From Polaribacter sp. Hel_I_88 (GTDB lineage Bacteria; Bacteroidota; Bacteroidia; Flavobacteriales; Flavobacteriaceae), in NCBI RefSeq assembly GCF_000687935.1, contig NZ_JHZZ01000001.1, forward strand, positions 1,302,001 through 1,366,000: 64,000 nucleotides of DNA. Reading direction: 5' to 3'. Below, one piece after another: positions 53,384 through 63,249 of this stretch. Under the pieces are notes generated by a model. That model saw nothing but the letters and a program-made list of their open reading frames with translations. It was not told the origin of the DNA and did not search any database. How positions within the stretch are numbered: position 1 is the stretch's first letter; each line of letters starts with the position of its first letter. The translations under genes were made by a program, and so were the position numbers.

Positions 53384-53394
53384 CATTCTTTTAA

Positions 53395-56300
53395 ATGATC
53401 AAAAAAGTAATATTTCTTTTTCTATTCTTTTTGCCAATGCTTTTTTTTGGGCAAAAAACTGATAATTACACCTTAGAGGTTATAAAACATAATCAAGGAA
53501 ATGTTACAGATTTAATTATCAATGAAAATTCAAATGAGTTATTTTCAGCAGATTCTGAAGGCAATATTTTAGTTTATAGTTCAGAAAATTATAAGTATCT
53601 AAAATCATTAAATTTAGATAGCTCTGATAAAATTTACAAAATAAGATTTGTTAATAATAAAGAAGATTTACTTATAAATTACTACAATGTAGCTTACAAA
53701 GATGGCAAACAACTTATTCATAAAAAAGGAGGTAAATTATGTTTGTATAATTTAGAAAGAGATACCGTTTATAAAACGTTTAAGGGCAATTACAGAATTA
53801 CAAACCCTAATAGTGAGCCTTTAATTACGATTGCAAAAGACGATGTAAATTTAATTTTGTTTGATAAAGCTTCATTCATAAAAATAGATTCTATAACTAC
53901 CCAAAATAGAGTATTAAGTGCTACCATTTCTTTTGACAGTAAATTGATTACAACTATAGAAACTGCCAAAAATAACGAAGAAAAAGCACTTACAATTTAT
54001 GATGTAGCTGCAAAAAAAAGCATTTATAATCTTGATTTTAAGAACCCTAAAAAAATGCTTTCTGCTATACTATTTGAAAAAGAGAGTCTATTATATCTAA
54101 CTTCAAATCCAAAAGAAAAAGATTCTGAATTTAACAGAATTCAACTTAAAGATTTTAGTGTTGAAAATTTAGGCAATAATGACTTTTATACAGATAATGC
54201 AAACACAACTATAATTGCGAATAACAGAAAAAAGTTACTAATTTTTAATGATTCTAAAAATTCAAACTATCAAAATAATTACAACAACAAAATTATTATT
54301 GCAGATTTAAAAGATGATGTTTATACATTAAAAACTGAAAATTGTTCTTTAAAAAACAACATCGGGATTTATAATGATGTAAAAAAACAATATTTTTTAG
54401 TTGCTGCAAAAGTGCAATATCAGTTTGAACCAACCATTAGTATTCACGATTCAAATTTTAAGCTTGTAGAAAAAGAACTTGTTAAAATTAAAGATCATTT
54501 AAATACCCAATCTTTTTTTATTGCTGATGATTATTGGGCTTCTTACATTTTAAAATCATCAAAAGACATCGTTTTTAATCTTTACAAAGAAGGCTCACTC
54601 ACGAATATATTTTTTAAAGACAGAGCTTTAATTGATAAATTTAGCTATAAATCAAATAGTTTTTTAGAAGAAAATTCTTACGGTTTTAAAGAAGAATTAT
54701 TTGATAAAAACAAAGGCGTTATTGGAAGCAGAACTTATCAATATGAACAAGAAAAAGACGGTTACAAAAAAAATATTATTGGTTTTCATTATTCACGTTA
54801 TAATTTACTAACCAATAAAGTAGTAAAATTATTTAGCAATACTTCAACAAATATTAATTACTTAAAAAGTGATTTAATTGCTTTTAATGCACAACAAAAT
54901 ATCTTTTTGACTTCAGTTTTTAATGATGATAAAAACGGAACTCAATTTATAGTAATTAGCGAAGGAAAAGAGTTTTTAGTAGGAAAACCAAGACTTTTTG
55001 GGTTCGAAAAATCGGATGTGAAATTTTCTAATTCAGGAAAATATCTTTGTCTTAAAACAGATAAAAACACCTATGAAATTTATGATTGGCAAACTAACAA
55101 CCTCATTTATACTCATAAAGGCGATTATATATATGATATAATTCATCCTGTAGATAATCATAATTTTATCATCACCAAATCAAATCCTAAAGATAAATCA
55201 TCAGAAAAACAGGTTAGTAATTTACTTTCAGAAACCAATAATACATTTAAAATCAGCAAACTAAACAACAATTATATTTATGATGCTGATTATAAAAATG
55301 GCAAAATGGTGTTGTTAATTAAAGGTGGAATTATTTTTGAAAACACCAATCATGTGATACCCAATTTACAAGATGCGCAAACCATTTCATTAAATGCTGA
55401 TACTACTAAATTACTTGTAAATTTTGCTGATGGAAAAAGCAGATTATTAGATACAAAAACCTTTACAAGGCTAAACACGATTTATAATTTTCCAGAAAAC
55501 AAAGTTTTAATTTACAATACAAAAGGCAAATATTATAGCAATTCTAAAGATATTGATGATTACCTATTTGTCAACAAAAACAATAAACGAATCTCAATTT
55601 TAGAAGACAGTTTAAATTTATACGATCCTGTTGCAATTTTAAACGATTTTGGAAAGCTAGATACAGAAATGAAAACTAAAATCGAAGAAGCTTTAAAATT
55701 TAGACAAAAATTAAAAGAAAACAATCTTAAAGTTAAAGATATAATAAAAGATTTTTATGTAGAAAATACCCTCAAAGCAAATCAATTAACCTACTCAATA
55801 ATTATTGAGCTTAAACAAGACCTTAAATGTAATTTTGAGATAAAAATAAATAATGTTTTGCAAAACAATTCAAAATTAAAAAAAGTTGCTCCTTTTAAAT
55901 ATAAAGCTGAAATAAGTTTATCTCAAAAAGTAAATAATGTAGAAATTAATTGTTTTAATAAAAAACTTACCTCTTTATCTTTAACCAAAGAGATTAATTA
56001 TAATTTTAAAATTCCTAGAGATTTATACATACTTTCTGTTGGGGTTTCAGACTATGAGAATAAAGATTTTAAATTAAAATATGCACATAAAGACGCTATA
56101 GATATGTCTCTATTTTATGATACACTAAAGCCTAAAAATGTAAAAAGCTACTTAAATAAGATATATCCAGCAAAAATCACAAAAAAAACAATAGATAATA
56201 ACGTTCAAGAATTAAATACAAATATACCTGCCTCTTATCTTTTTAAAAATGGGAGTCCTTTTCAAATTTCAAAAGACGGTAACTATTGGCTTTTACCAAA

Positions 56301-57912
56301 TAGAGAAGATAAAATTACCGATTATACAAGAGTAACAAATGTTTTAAAACTATATGATTTTAAAAATAATAATGTAAATAAAATAGAACTTTTAGGTGAT
56401 AATTATCAGCGACGTTATAAAAGCGACAACCAAAATTTAGGTTTTTATTATTATAATTTAGATGATTATGAAACATACGAAGAAGGAACTTCCGTAAATT
56501 ATTTCAATTTTAAAACAAACAAAAGTGAGCAAACTGATATAACTTTTAACATTCATAGAGCTTATAAAACAGATAAATCTAGTTGGTTAATGCTAAATGA
56601 AAATAATATTTACAAAGACCAAAATGGTTACTTGGCTGATTTTTATACTGAAGAAAAAGCACCTCTAAGTTTTATAAAATTTTCAAAGAAAAATAATGTT
56701 TGGATACTTAAAAAATTCCCATTAAAAGTAAAAAATAACAGAAAAGATTCAAGGTATAAAATTGCGGACGTTTCAAGTAATGGAGATTTTGTAGGAATCC
56801 TCGAAGATTATATAATTCCAGACCCAAACTATCCTGAATTTGGCATTGACGCACAAATTTTTAGACTCTTTCAATTAAAAAAAGGAGCATATATTGAAGT
56901 TGAATTAGCATCAGATTTAAAAGGGTTTAAATATGTTTTTAGTGAAGATAACAAGAAATTACACATTTTAAATGGTGAAGAATATGATTATGAAAAGTAC
57001 GATGTAACTTTAGAAACGTTTTCAATTTATGATTTTTCAAAGAAAAAACTCACCGAAGAAAAAACTAATATCAAGATAGAAAATGATGCTAATATTTTAG
57101 GTTTTAATTTTGGTATTCCTTTTGTTTTAAAAACTTATAATTCAGAAATATCTAATATTGAATACAGTTACTTCGAAAAAATAATTGACGATGTAAACTT
57201 TTTTTATAACACACCAATATCTTACAAAAAAACGCACGTAAAAACACTCACCAATAAAGAAGCAACTGCAAAAAACATACTAAAAAATGCCAATGACTTC
57301 TTTAAACAAGCAAAGCCAGAAGACCAAATTATATTCTTTTTAGCTGGTCATGGAGTTTTAGATAAAAAACTAAATTACTATTATGCCCCTCAAGATATGG
57401 TTTTTAATCAACCAGAAAAAAAAGGAGTGTCTTACAACGCAATTGTAAATATTTTATCAGAATCTTCAGCAACAAAAAAGCTTTTAATTACAGATACTTG
57501 TCATTCAGGAAACACTTTTGATCTTGATAAGTATAATGTTGAACAAGAAAAACAAAAGTCAGGTATAAGAGGGACTATTGTAACAAACCTATTAAAAAAT
57601 AAGGGCGAGATTACAACCTCTTCTATTATAACATCTGTGTTAGATAATTTTTACAGCAAAAGCGGAGTAACAGTATTATCGGCTTCTTCTGGGCAGGAAG
57701 TTGCTTATGAATCAAATAATATAAATAATGGTGCATTTACAAGAGCATATTTAGAAACCATAAAAAGCCCTATTGAAAACCAAAATTTTAGTAGTGGATA
57801 TTTTGATACCTTTCTAAAAAAACTTGAGCAAAACCTATTAATTATTACTGATAATAAACAAAAAATGGATTTAAGAGAAATTAATAATTTAGCGGATATT
57901 CTTCTTTGGTAA
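53395..57912 (+). CDS. Exported propeller-caspase protein with split protease fold
   Basis: 1505 residues. Signal peptide (MLFFGQKTD), then an N-terminal propeller-like region (about 25-740), a helical linker (about 755-800) and a small beta domain. The caspase core starts near 875 (RDLYILSVGVSDYEN, KLKYAHKDAIDM). It is then interrupted by about 370 residues of beta-repeat sequence (about 915-1280) and resumes at VKTLTNKEATAKN. The catalytic dyad is FFLAGHGV (His1319) and ITDTCHSGNTFD (Cys1369). The ASSGQEVAYES and NGAFTRAYLE blocks complete the fold. Last gene of the operon. Confidence 0.88.
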   Translation: MIKKVIFLFLFFLPMLFFGQKTDNYTLEVIKHNQGNVTDLIINENSNELFSADSEGNILVYSSENYKYLKSLNLDSSDKIYKIRFVNNKEDLLINYYNVAYKDGKQLIHKKGGKLCLYNLERDTVYKTFKGNYRITNPNSEPLITIAKDDVNLILFDKASFIKIDSITTQNRVLSATISFDSKLITTIETAKNNEEKALTIYDVAAKKSIYNLDFKNPKKMLSAILFEKESLLYLTSNPKEKDSEFNRIQLKDFSVENLGNNDFYTDNANTTIIANNRKKLLIFNDSKNSNYQNNYNNKIIIADLKDDVYTLKTENCSLKNNIGIYNDVKKQYFLVAAKVQYQFEPTISIHDSNFKLVEKELVKIKDHLNTQSFFIADDYWASYILKSSKDIVFNLYKEGSLTNIFFKDRALIDKFSYKSNSFLEENSYGFKEELFDKNKGVIGSRTYQYEQEKDGYKKNIIGFHYSRYNLLTNKVVKLFSNTSTNINYLKSDLIAFNAQQNIFLTSVFNDDKNGTQFIVISEGKEFLVGKPRLFGFEKSDVKFSNSGKYLCLKTDKNTYEIYDWQTNNLIYTHKGDYIYDIIHPVDNHNFIITKSNPKDKSSEKQVSNLLSETNNTFKISKLNNNYIYDADYKNGKMVLLIKGGIIFENTNHVIPNLQDAQTISLNADTTKLLVNFADGKSRLLDTKTFTRLNTIYNFPENKVLIYNTKGKYYSNSKDIDDYLFVNKNNKRISILEDSLNLYDPVAILNDFGKLDTEMKTKIEEALKFRQKLKENNLKVKDIIKDFYVENTLKANQLTYSIIIELKQDLKCNFEIKINNVLQNNSKLKKVAPFKYKAEISLSQKVNNVEINCFNKKLTSLSLTKEINYNFKIPRDLYILSVGVSDYENKDFKLKYAHKDAIDMSLFYDTLKPKNVKSYLNKIYPAKITKKTIDNNVQELNTNIPASYLFKNGSPFQISKDGNYWLLPNREDKITDYTRVTNVLKLYDFKNNNVNKIELLGDNYQRRYKSDNQNLGFYYYNLDDYETYEEGTSVNYFNFKTNKSEQTDITFNIHRAYKTDKSSWLMLNENNIYKDQNGYLADFYTEEKAPLSFIKFSKKNNVWILKKFPLKVKNNRKDSRYKIADVSSNGDFVGILEDYIIPDPNYPEFGIDAQIFRLFQLKKGAYIEVELASDLKGFKYVFSEDNKKLHILNGEEYDYEKYDVTLETFSIYDFSKKKLTEEKTNIKIENDANILGFNFGIPFVLKTYNSEISNIEYSYFEKIIDDVNFFYNTPISYKKTHVKTLTNKEATAKNILKNANDFFKQAKPEDQIIFFLAGHGVLDKKLNYYYAPQDMVFNQPEKKGVSYNAIVNILSESSATKKLLITDTCHSGNTFDLDKYNVEQEKQKSGIRGTIVTNLLKNKGEITTSSIITSVLDNFYSKSGVTVLSASSGQEVAYESNNINNGAFTRAYLETIKSPIENQNFSSGYFDTFLKKLEQNLLIITDNKQKMDLREINNLADILLW

Positions 57913-57952
57913 GTGGTCTAAAATAGAATATACTATAGAGAGTAAGTTAATT

Positions 57953-60900
57953 TTACCAAGCTTTAATAATTACATTTTTGTTGATTTCTCTAATATCTGG
58001 CACTTGTTTTCCATTGGTTAAAAGCATTACTTCTTTTAAAACTTCAGCAATAAAATCTTCTGTTAACGGAATTGTTTTTTTTACATCTTCTTTATTTATT
58101 GAATAATTAGACATTTTACTTTTTAAAATTTTTAAATACGCAGATGTAAATGCACCATTGCTTAATTCTTTATTTTCGTAAGCAACATCTGCACCAGAAG
58201 AAGCTGATAAAATAGTAATGCCAGATTTTGATAAAAAATCGTCAAATAAAGTAGAAACAATATCAGAAACTTTAAATTTTGGTGCTTTTTTGTTTGATGT
58301 TGTTACAGTTCCTCTTTTTCCTGCTTCACTAACTATTGTTTTATTTTCGCTGTTTTCATCAATATCTAAAGTGTTTCCTGCATGACAAGTATCCATCAAT
58401 AATAATTTTTGTGATGCTTTTGAGTTTGATAAACCGTTGATAATAGTGTTAAAAGCAACTCCGTTTTTGGTAACATCATTAAAATCCATATTATAAGGAG
58501 CATAATAATAGTTGTTGTCTTTATCTAAAACTCCATGACCTGCAATAAAGAGTATTACCTGATCTTCTTCTTTGGTATTCTTTAAAAAATCTGCTATTTG
58601 TACTTCTATATTTTCTTTTGTTGCCTCACTATTTGTAATTTTTTTAACGAATGTTTTATTGAAAGAAAAAGGTGTAGATTTTGATAAAATTTCATCTGAA
58701 CTAAAAGCACTATAGTTAAAAGAATCTACTAAAGATGAGCTTGCCTTAATCCACTTTGGAGCAGCATTAAAAATAGAAACTCCTTTTATATTATAGTCTT
58801 CATCAACAAAAGTTTTGCCCTCTATAACTTCGCCTTTTAAATTATACGTAATTGTTTTGTGTCTAAATTCATTTAATTTGCTATTTAAAATCGTAATTTT
58901 TGTTCCATCTTCAGCAATGGAAGCTTCATCTCCATAGGCTATATTTATTGGTACTTTTATTGGCGTTGTTTCTTTTTCTAAATTTATGACAAACGTTTCA
59001 TCATCACCTGCTCTATATAATAAAAAAGTGCCGCTTTTATTTACATCTTTAAATTGTGGATTGTAAATTGAGCCCTCTAAAACCTCTTCTTTACCAAACT
59101 CTTTATATCTATTGATATCAAAACTTTTTATGGTAATTTCTTTTGATGATACATCACCAATTGAAACTTTAATTTCATTTTTTAAACCATCAGAAACACT
59201 ATTAAAATGAAACCATTTGTTGTTTAAAAGTGGTTGTAAATTATCTGCTTCCTGCTCAAAATCAATTGTAAAAGGCATTTTTATTTTGATGAATTTTTTT
59301 GATGAAAATTCATATTTGTAAAATGTATTTTCATTAGTTCTGATATAAAATTCATTGCCTGTTTTAGAAGTATAAATTTGTTTCTTAAAAGAAAAGCTTT
59401 CTTTTTTATAATCATTTGGAAAATTTATTTCATCAATTGAATTTGTGTTATAATTCCAAATAAATGTTTTTTCGTAGTTTATTTCTAACCAAATTTTTCC
59501 ATCAAAATCAATAGGAAACATTTCACCAATAGAACTATAATCTCCTGAATAGCTGTTTATACTTCCTAAATTTTCGTTTTTAGTCGATTTTAAACTGTAT
59601 TTAGTGCCAAGAAATTCATCTCTAAAATCTTTAATAGTTATCGAATCTAATTTACCATAGACATTGGCAATATCAAAAGCGTCTTTGTCGGCAAAAGTTA
59701 AGTTAAAAGCTTCTTGTTTGTATTTAGAAACCCCAATGCTTAGTAAATATAAATCGCCTTTTTTATCAACAATAGGAGTATTTGTAAGTTTGTTAAGCGT
59801 TTTTATTTCACTAAATTCTTTTTTGTTTTTTCGTAAAGAAATAGCTTTTTCTAAAAGTGTAAGATATTCTTGATTTGGTGTGCTAAAAACGTTTAAAACT
59901 TCTTGTGGTTTAAAAATAGTTTTGTCTGCATTTTGCAAAGACTCTTTTTTATCATTTTTGGTAACATATAAAAAATCATCTGCATTTGTGTTGCTAAAAT
60001 AATGATTATCAGAATCGTAAAAAATATGTTCTTTTTCTGATGGATGAAACATACCTCCTATTTCTTTTAACGTTTCAGAATCTACAATACTAATTTTTCC
60101 ATTTGCGTAACTAATCATTAACTTTGAAGCATCGTTATTAAATGAAACAGATTTTATCTTTTTTTGAGCGGTTTCTGGTATAATTTTATCAACCAAAATA
60201 ATACCTAAATTTTCGATAGCTAATGCCACTTTTTCATCTACATAACTTAAATCGTTTACATAAATACAATCTTTTTTTTCTGATGTAAACAAACCATTTT
60301 CATCAGGGATAAAAAAGACACTTTCTTTATTACATTTACCAAAATCAAATGTTTGAAAAACATTACTTACCACAAAACCATTATCAGCATTATGCAAAAT
60401 GTAACTCCCATCAATTAGTTTTTTTTCAAAGGTTACTGTTTCTAAATCTGTTCTTATTTCTGCAACATTTTTATCGTTAATCGTTAAAATATGTTTAGCT
60501 TTATTAGAAAATTTTGCAAATTTATACAACCCAATAAATTCCTTAAGTTTATTATTTTCTATAATAGCCAAAGGTTGAGGATCTGTATAACCTCTGTTGT
60601 AATATTTTTTCGGACTTAATAATAGTTTGTTTGAGGAAGCATCATAATCAATAATACTAAAATATTTATCTTTAATTTTATAAAGTTTTATTACTGTGTC
60701 TTCAATAAAATTATATTTAAAAATATAGCTTTCGTTATTTACAAGGCTTGAACCTCTAAAAATCACAGAACCAGAATCTTCATTAAATAGGTAATCATTA
60801 GAATAAAAAGAAACTTTATGATTTACCTCTAAATAATCGATAAAAGGCAAGTTATTAAAGCGATTGTAAAAGGTTCCTTTGCTAAAATATTTTATTTGTA

Positions 60901-62053
60901 GTTCGTTTGTTTTAAAATTCTTTTCTTTTGTTTCTAAACCCTCAACTAAAAAACTGTCATCAGGCAAAAACATTCCTTTATAAAATTCACGAGAAAAATC
61001 AGGAATAATTTTATTTGAATTTTTAGTTAAGTCTTGTACAGAAAAGTTGGCAATATCATTATAACCATTAGAAAAATATTGGTTTGGTATAACCAACTGA
61101 TTTTTGCTTTCTAAAAGAACAGGCGAATTACATACTTTAGACAAACTGATTTCTTCTCTAATAAACCTGCCTTTTTTGTATGTTATTATAATTGGAAAAT
61201 CATAGAGTAAAGCGTTTTTTTTTGTAATTATGAGCTGCTTACTTTTAGAAAAATAATCTGTAATAATGGTTGATAAATCTATATTTGACCAAGGAATTTC
61301 AAGAGTAGGTTTTGGAGATTTTAGGCTGTTTTTATACCCAAAAATAGCCAACATTTTTTTTTCTTTAGAAAGTGTAACTGTGTAAAGCGTTTTAGTTTCT
61401 TCATTAAAAAAAGGATAAATAATTTTATAATTATCATTTACCTCATTTTCCCAAAGCACCTTTTTTGTGTTTAAATCTCTTAAAACTAAATTTTGTTTGC
61501 CTGTATAATGTTCTTCTACATAAGCAATGTTTGTACTATCCTTATTTATACTTGCTACCTTAATTTCGTTATTGGCTTTAAAAGATGTAAAGGGTTGAAA
61601 CTTATCGTTAAATATTCCAATTTCAGTATCCATTGTGTTTTTTATACTATTTGTTAAAATAGTAAAAGGGCTATTTTTATTGCTAATAATATTTCCTTTA
61701 AACAAACTTTTCCCAGATACTTTTCCTTCTGAATTTAAAATCCAAAGTGTATCTTTACTCTTATACAATAAACCTTTACCATCAAAAATTAAACGTGGGC
61801 TTTCTATAAAAAAACCATCACTATTTTTTAATGTACTATGATAGCTAAAATCGTCTGTATTATATTTTAATATTTTTCCAGATGCATCAATTGTAAGTAT
61901 TCTTTCTTCATTTTTAGAAGTAATAATATCTGTTATTTGAGAAGAATGATATTCTTTTAAGTGTAATTTATAATTATCTTGAGCATACGTTTTAGAGAGG
62001 AGTCCTAAAACAATAAAGTTCAGTATTATTTTTAATTTGATAAACTTTCTCAT
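57953..62053 (-). CDS. Exported propeller-caspase protein with split protease fold
   Basis: 1366 residues from the ATG at 62053 (MRKFIKLKIILNFIVLG), chosen over an ATG 13 codons earlier because it begins the signal peptide (LLSKTYAQDN). Same plan as the gene at 53395: propeller-like region (about 25-690), caspase start near 766 (GDLYLLSIGVSKYKQ, LTFADKDAFDI), a beta-repeat insertion of about 320 residues, then ITNSEATKEN, FIAGHGV (His1173) and LMDTCHAGNTLD (Cys1223), and ASSGADVAYEN. It is convergent with the operon at 45613-57912 and divergent from the lipoprotein gene. Paralogue by tandem duplication and inversion. Confidence 0.87.
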   Translation of the reverse strand: MRKFIKLKIILNFIVLGLLSKTYAQDNYKLHLKEYHSSQITDIITSKNEERILTIDASGKILKYNTDDFSYHSTLKNSDGFFIESPRLIFDGKGLLYKSKDTLWILNSEGKVSGKSLFKGNIISNKNSPFTILTNSIKNTMDTEIGIFNDKFQPFTSFKANNEIKVASINKDSTNIAYVEEHYTGKQNLVLRDLNTKKVLWENEVNDNYKIIYPFFNEETKTLYTVTLSKEKKMLAIFGYKNSLKSPKPTLEIPWSNIDLSTIITDYFSKSKQLIITKKNALLYDFPIIITYKKGRFIREEISLSKVCNSPVLLESKNQLVIPNQYFSNGYNDIANFSVQDLTKNSNKIIPDFSREFYKGMFLPDDSFLVEGLETKEKNFKTNELQIKYFSKGTFYNRFNNLPFIDYLEVNHKVSFYSNDYLFNEDSGSVIFRGSSLVNNESYIFKYNFIEDTVIKLYKIKDKYFSIIDYDASSNKLLLSPKKYYNRGYTDPQPLAIIENNKLKEFIGLYKFAKFSNKAKHILTINDKNVAEIRTDLETVTFEKKLIDGSYILHNADNGFVVSNVFQTFDFGKCNKESVFFIPDENGLFTSEKKDCIYVNDLSYVDEKVALAIENLGIILVDKIIPETAQKKIKSVSFNNDASKLMISYANGKISIVDSETLKEIGGMFHPSEKEHIFYDSDNHYFSNTNADDFLYVTKNDKKESLQNADKTIFKPQEVLNVFSTPNQEYLTLLEKAISLRKNKKEFSEIKTLNKLTNTPIVDKKGDLYLLSIGVSKYKQEAFNLTFADKDAFDIANVYGKLDSITIKDFRDEFLGTKYSLKSTKNENLGSINSYSGDYSSIGEMFPIDFDGKIWLEINYEKTFIWNYNTNSIDEINFPNDYKKESFSFKKQIYTSKTGNEFYIRTNENTFYKYEFSSKKFIKIKMPFTIDFEQEADNLQPLLNNKWFHFNSVSDGLKNEIKVSIGDVSSKEITIKSFDINRYKEFGKEEVLEGSIYNPQFKDVNKSGTFLLYRAGDDETFVINLEKETTPIKVPINIAYGDEASIAEDGTKITILNSKLNEFRHKTITYNLKGEVIEGKTFVDEDYNIKGVSIFNAAPKWIKASSSLVDSFNYSAFSSDEILSKSTPFSFNKTFVKKITNSEATKENIEVQIADFLKNTKEEDQVILFIAGHGVLDKDNNYYYAPYNMDFNDVTKNGVAFNTIINGLSNSKASQKLLLMDTCHAGNTLDIDENSENKTIVSEAGKRGTVTTSNKKAPKFKVSDIVSTLFDDFLSKSGITILSASSGADVAYENKELSNGAFTSAYLKILKSKMSNYSINKEDVKKTIPLTEDFIAEVLKEVMLLTNGKQVPDIREINKNVIIKAW

Positions 62054-62202
62054 AATTTTTCTTTTTCTGTCATCTTTCGCTAAAATAATCAATATTTATA
62101 AGAGATAACTTATTTGATTATCAAAACTTTAACAAAAACCTTACCAAATAAATAAAATGTCGTTTAAAAGATTCTCTTATATTTACAAAAAAATCTATTC
62201 TG

Positions 62203-63129
62203 ATGTTTAAAACACTTCTAAAAAATTCTATCGCAAGTTTATTAATTGTTTCTTTCTTGTTTTCATCTTGTGCAAGCCATAAAAGATCTAACATACAATC
62301 TAACGAAAATTTTGTGGTTGAATTAACAAAACCAAAGGCAAGAGGAGGAATTACAACTGCTGCTTTAGAGGGACTTTTTATGGGTGCAAAATATTTGGTT
62401 GATAATTCTACAAAAAAATTGATCAATACCTACACAAACTCTATTTCTATAAACGATTATTACAATAATTTTTCTGGTAAAATTGAAAAAACATATACAG
62501 GAATTCAGCTTAAAAAGTATGCAAACCCAATAGAAAGTGAACAGAAAACGGAAATGAAATCTATAATGACTCGTGAAATTGATGTGAAACCGAAATCTAG
62601 AGGTGCAAAAGCAACCACTGTTTTAGCGTTAGATGATTTTTTCCCGAAAGAAAATGATGATTTATTAAATTTTCATGCAGTTATCGATTTTGAAAGTGAT
62701 GAAGGAAATCCTGGTGTAACGCGTTTAAGTTTTAGTGAATTGAGAGTCTTTTTCTCTAAAACAAAAGTTTTTACTGATGAAAACTTAAATGCGCGTGTAT
62801 TAATTTCCATTGAAGGACAATGGAGAAGCACAGATGGTTCTCCGCAAACTGCTACTTTAATTGAGCAAGAATATGATTTTAAAAACATTAAATATGGTTA
62901 CAAAAACCAGATTGATGAACCAATCTTAACAAAATGGTATTATGATATTCCTATTTTAGCTGAATTGGAAGAAAATGCAACGTATGGAGTTATAAAAGTA
63001 AACGTTCAGTTAGAGGAATATGAAGGAAATAAAAGTAAATACTTAAATAAATTGCCTTCTATTTTAAGTGATAACAAAAGTGCTATTATTAAAAATGGTT
63101 CTTCTACAATTAATAAAATTGTAGATTAG
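62203..63129 (+). CDS. Lipoprotein of unknown function in caspase cluster
   Basis: 308 residues. Lipobox SFLFSSCASHK (Cys about 24). The rest is mixed alpha/beta with a conserved-looking middle: KSRGAKATTVLALDDFFP, NFHAVIDFESDEGNPGVTRLSFSELRVFFSKTK. No domain recognised. It is divergent from one propeller-caspase and convergent with another, so it is embedded in the locus. It may be an outer-membrane partner or regulator; that is inferred from place alone. Confidence 0.8.
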   Translation: MFKTLLKNSIASLLIVSFLFSSCASHKRSNIQSNENFVVELTKPKARGGITTAALEGLFMGAKYLVDNSTKKLINTYTNSISINDYYNNFSGKIEKTYTGIQLKKYANPIESEQKTEMKSIMTREIDVKPKSRGAKATTVLALDDFFPKENDDLLNFHAVIDFESDEGNPGVTRLSFSELRVFFSKTKVFTDENLNARVLISIEGQWRSTDGSPQTATLIEQEYDFKNIKYGYKNQIDEPILTKWYYDIPILAELEENATYGVIKVNVQLEEYEGNKSKYLNKLPSILSDNKSAIIKNGSSTINKIVD

Positions 63130-63249
63130 TTATAGAAATCTGTAACTTTTATCAACCAAAATTTTTTGTTTTTACTTTAAAATTTTAAGAAAAATGAAGT
63201 GCCTTTTTATTCGAAACATGGCAAAAAATTTTAATATATAATTTAGTAA

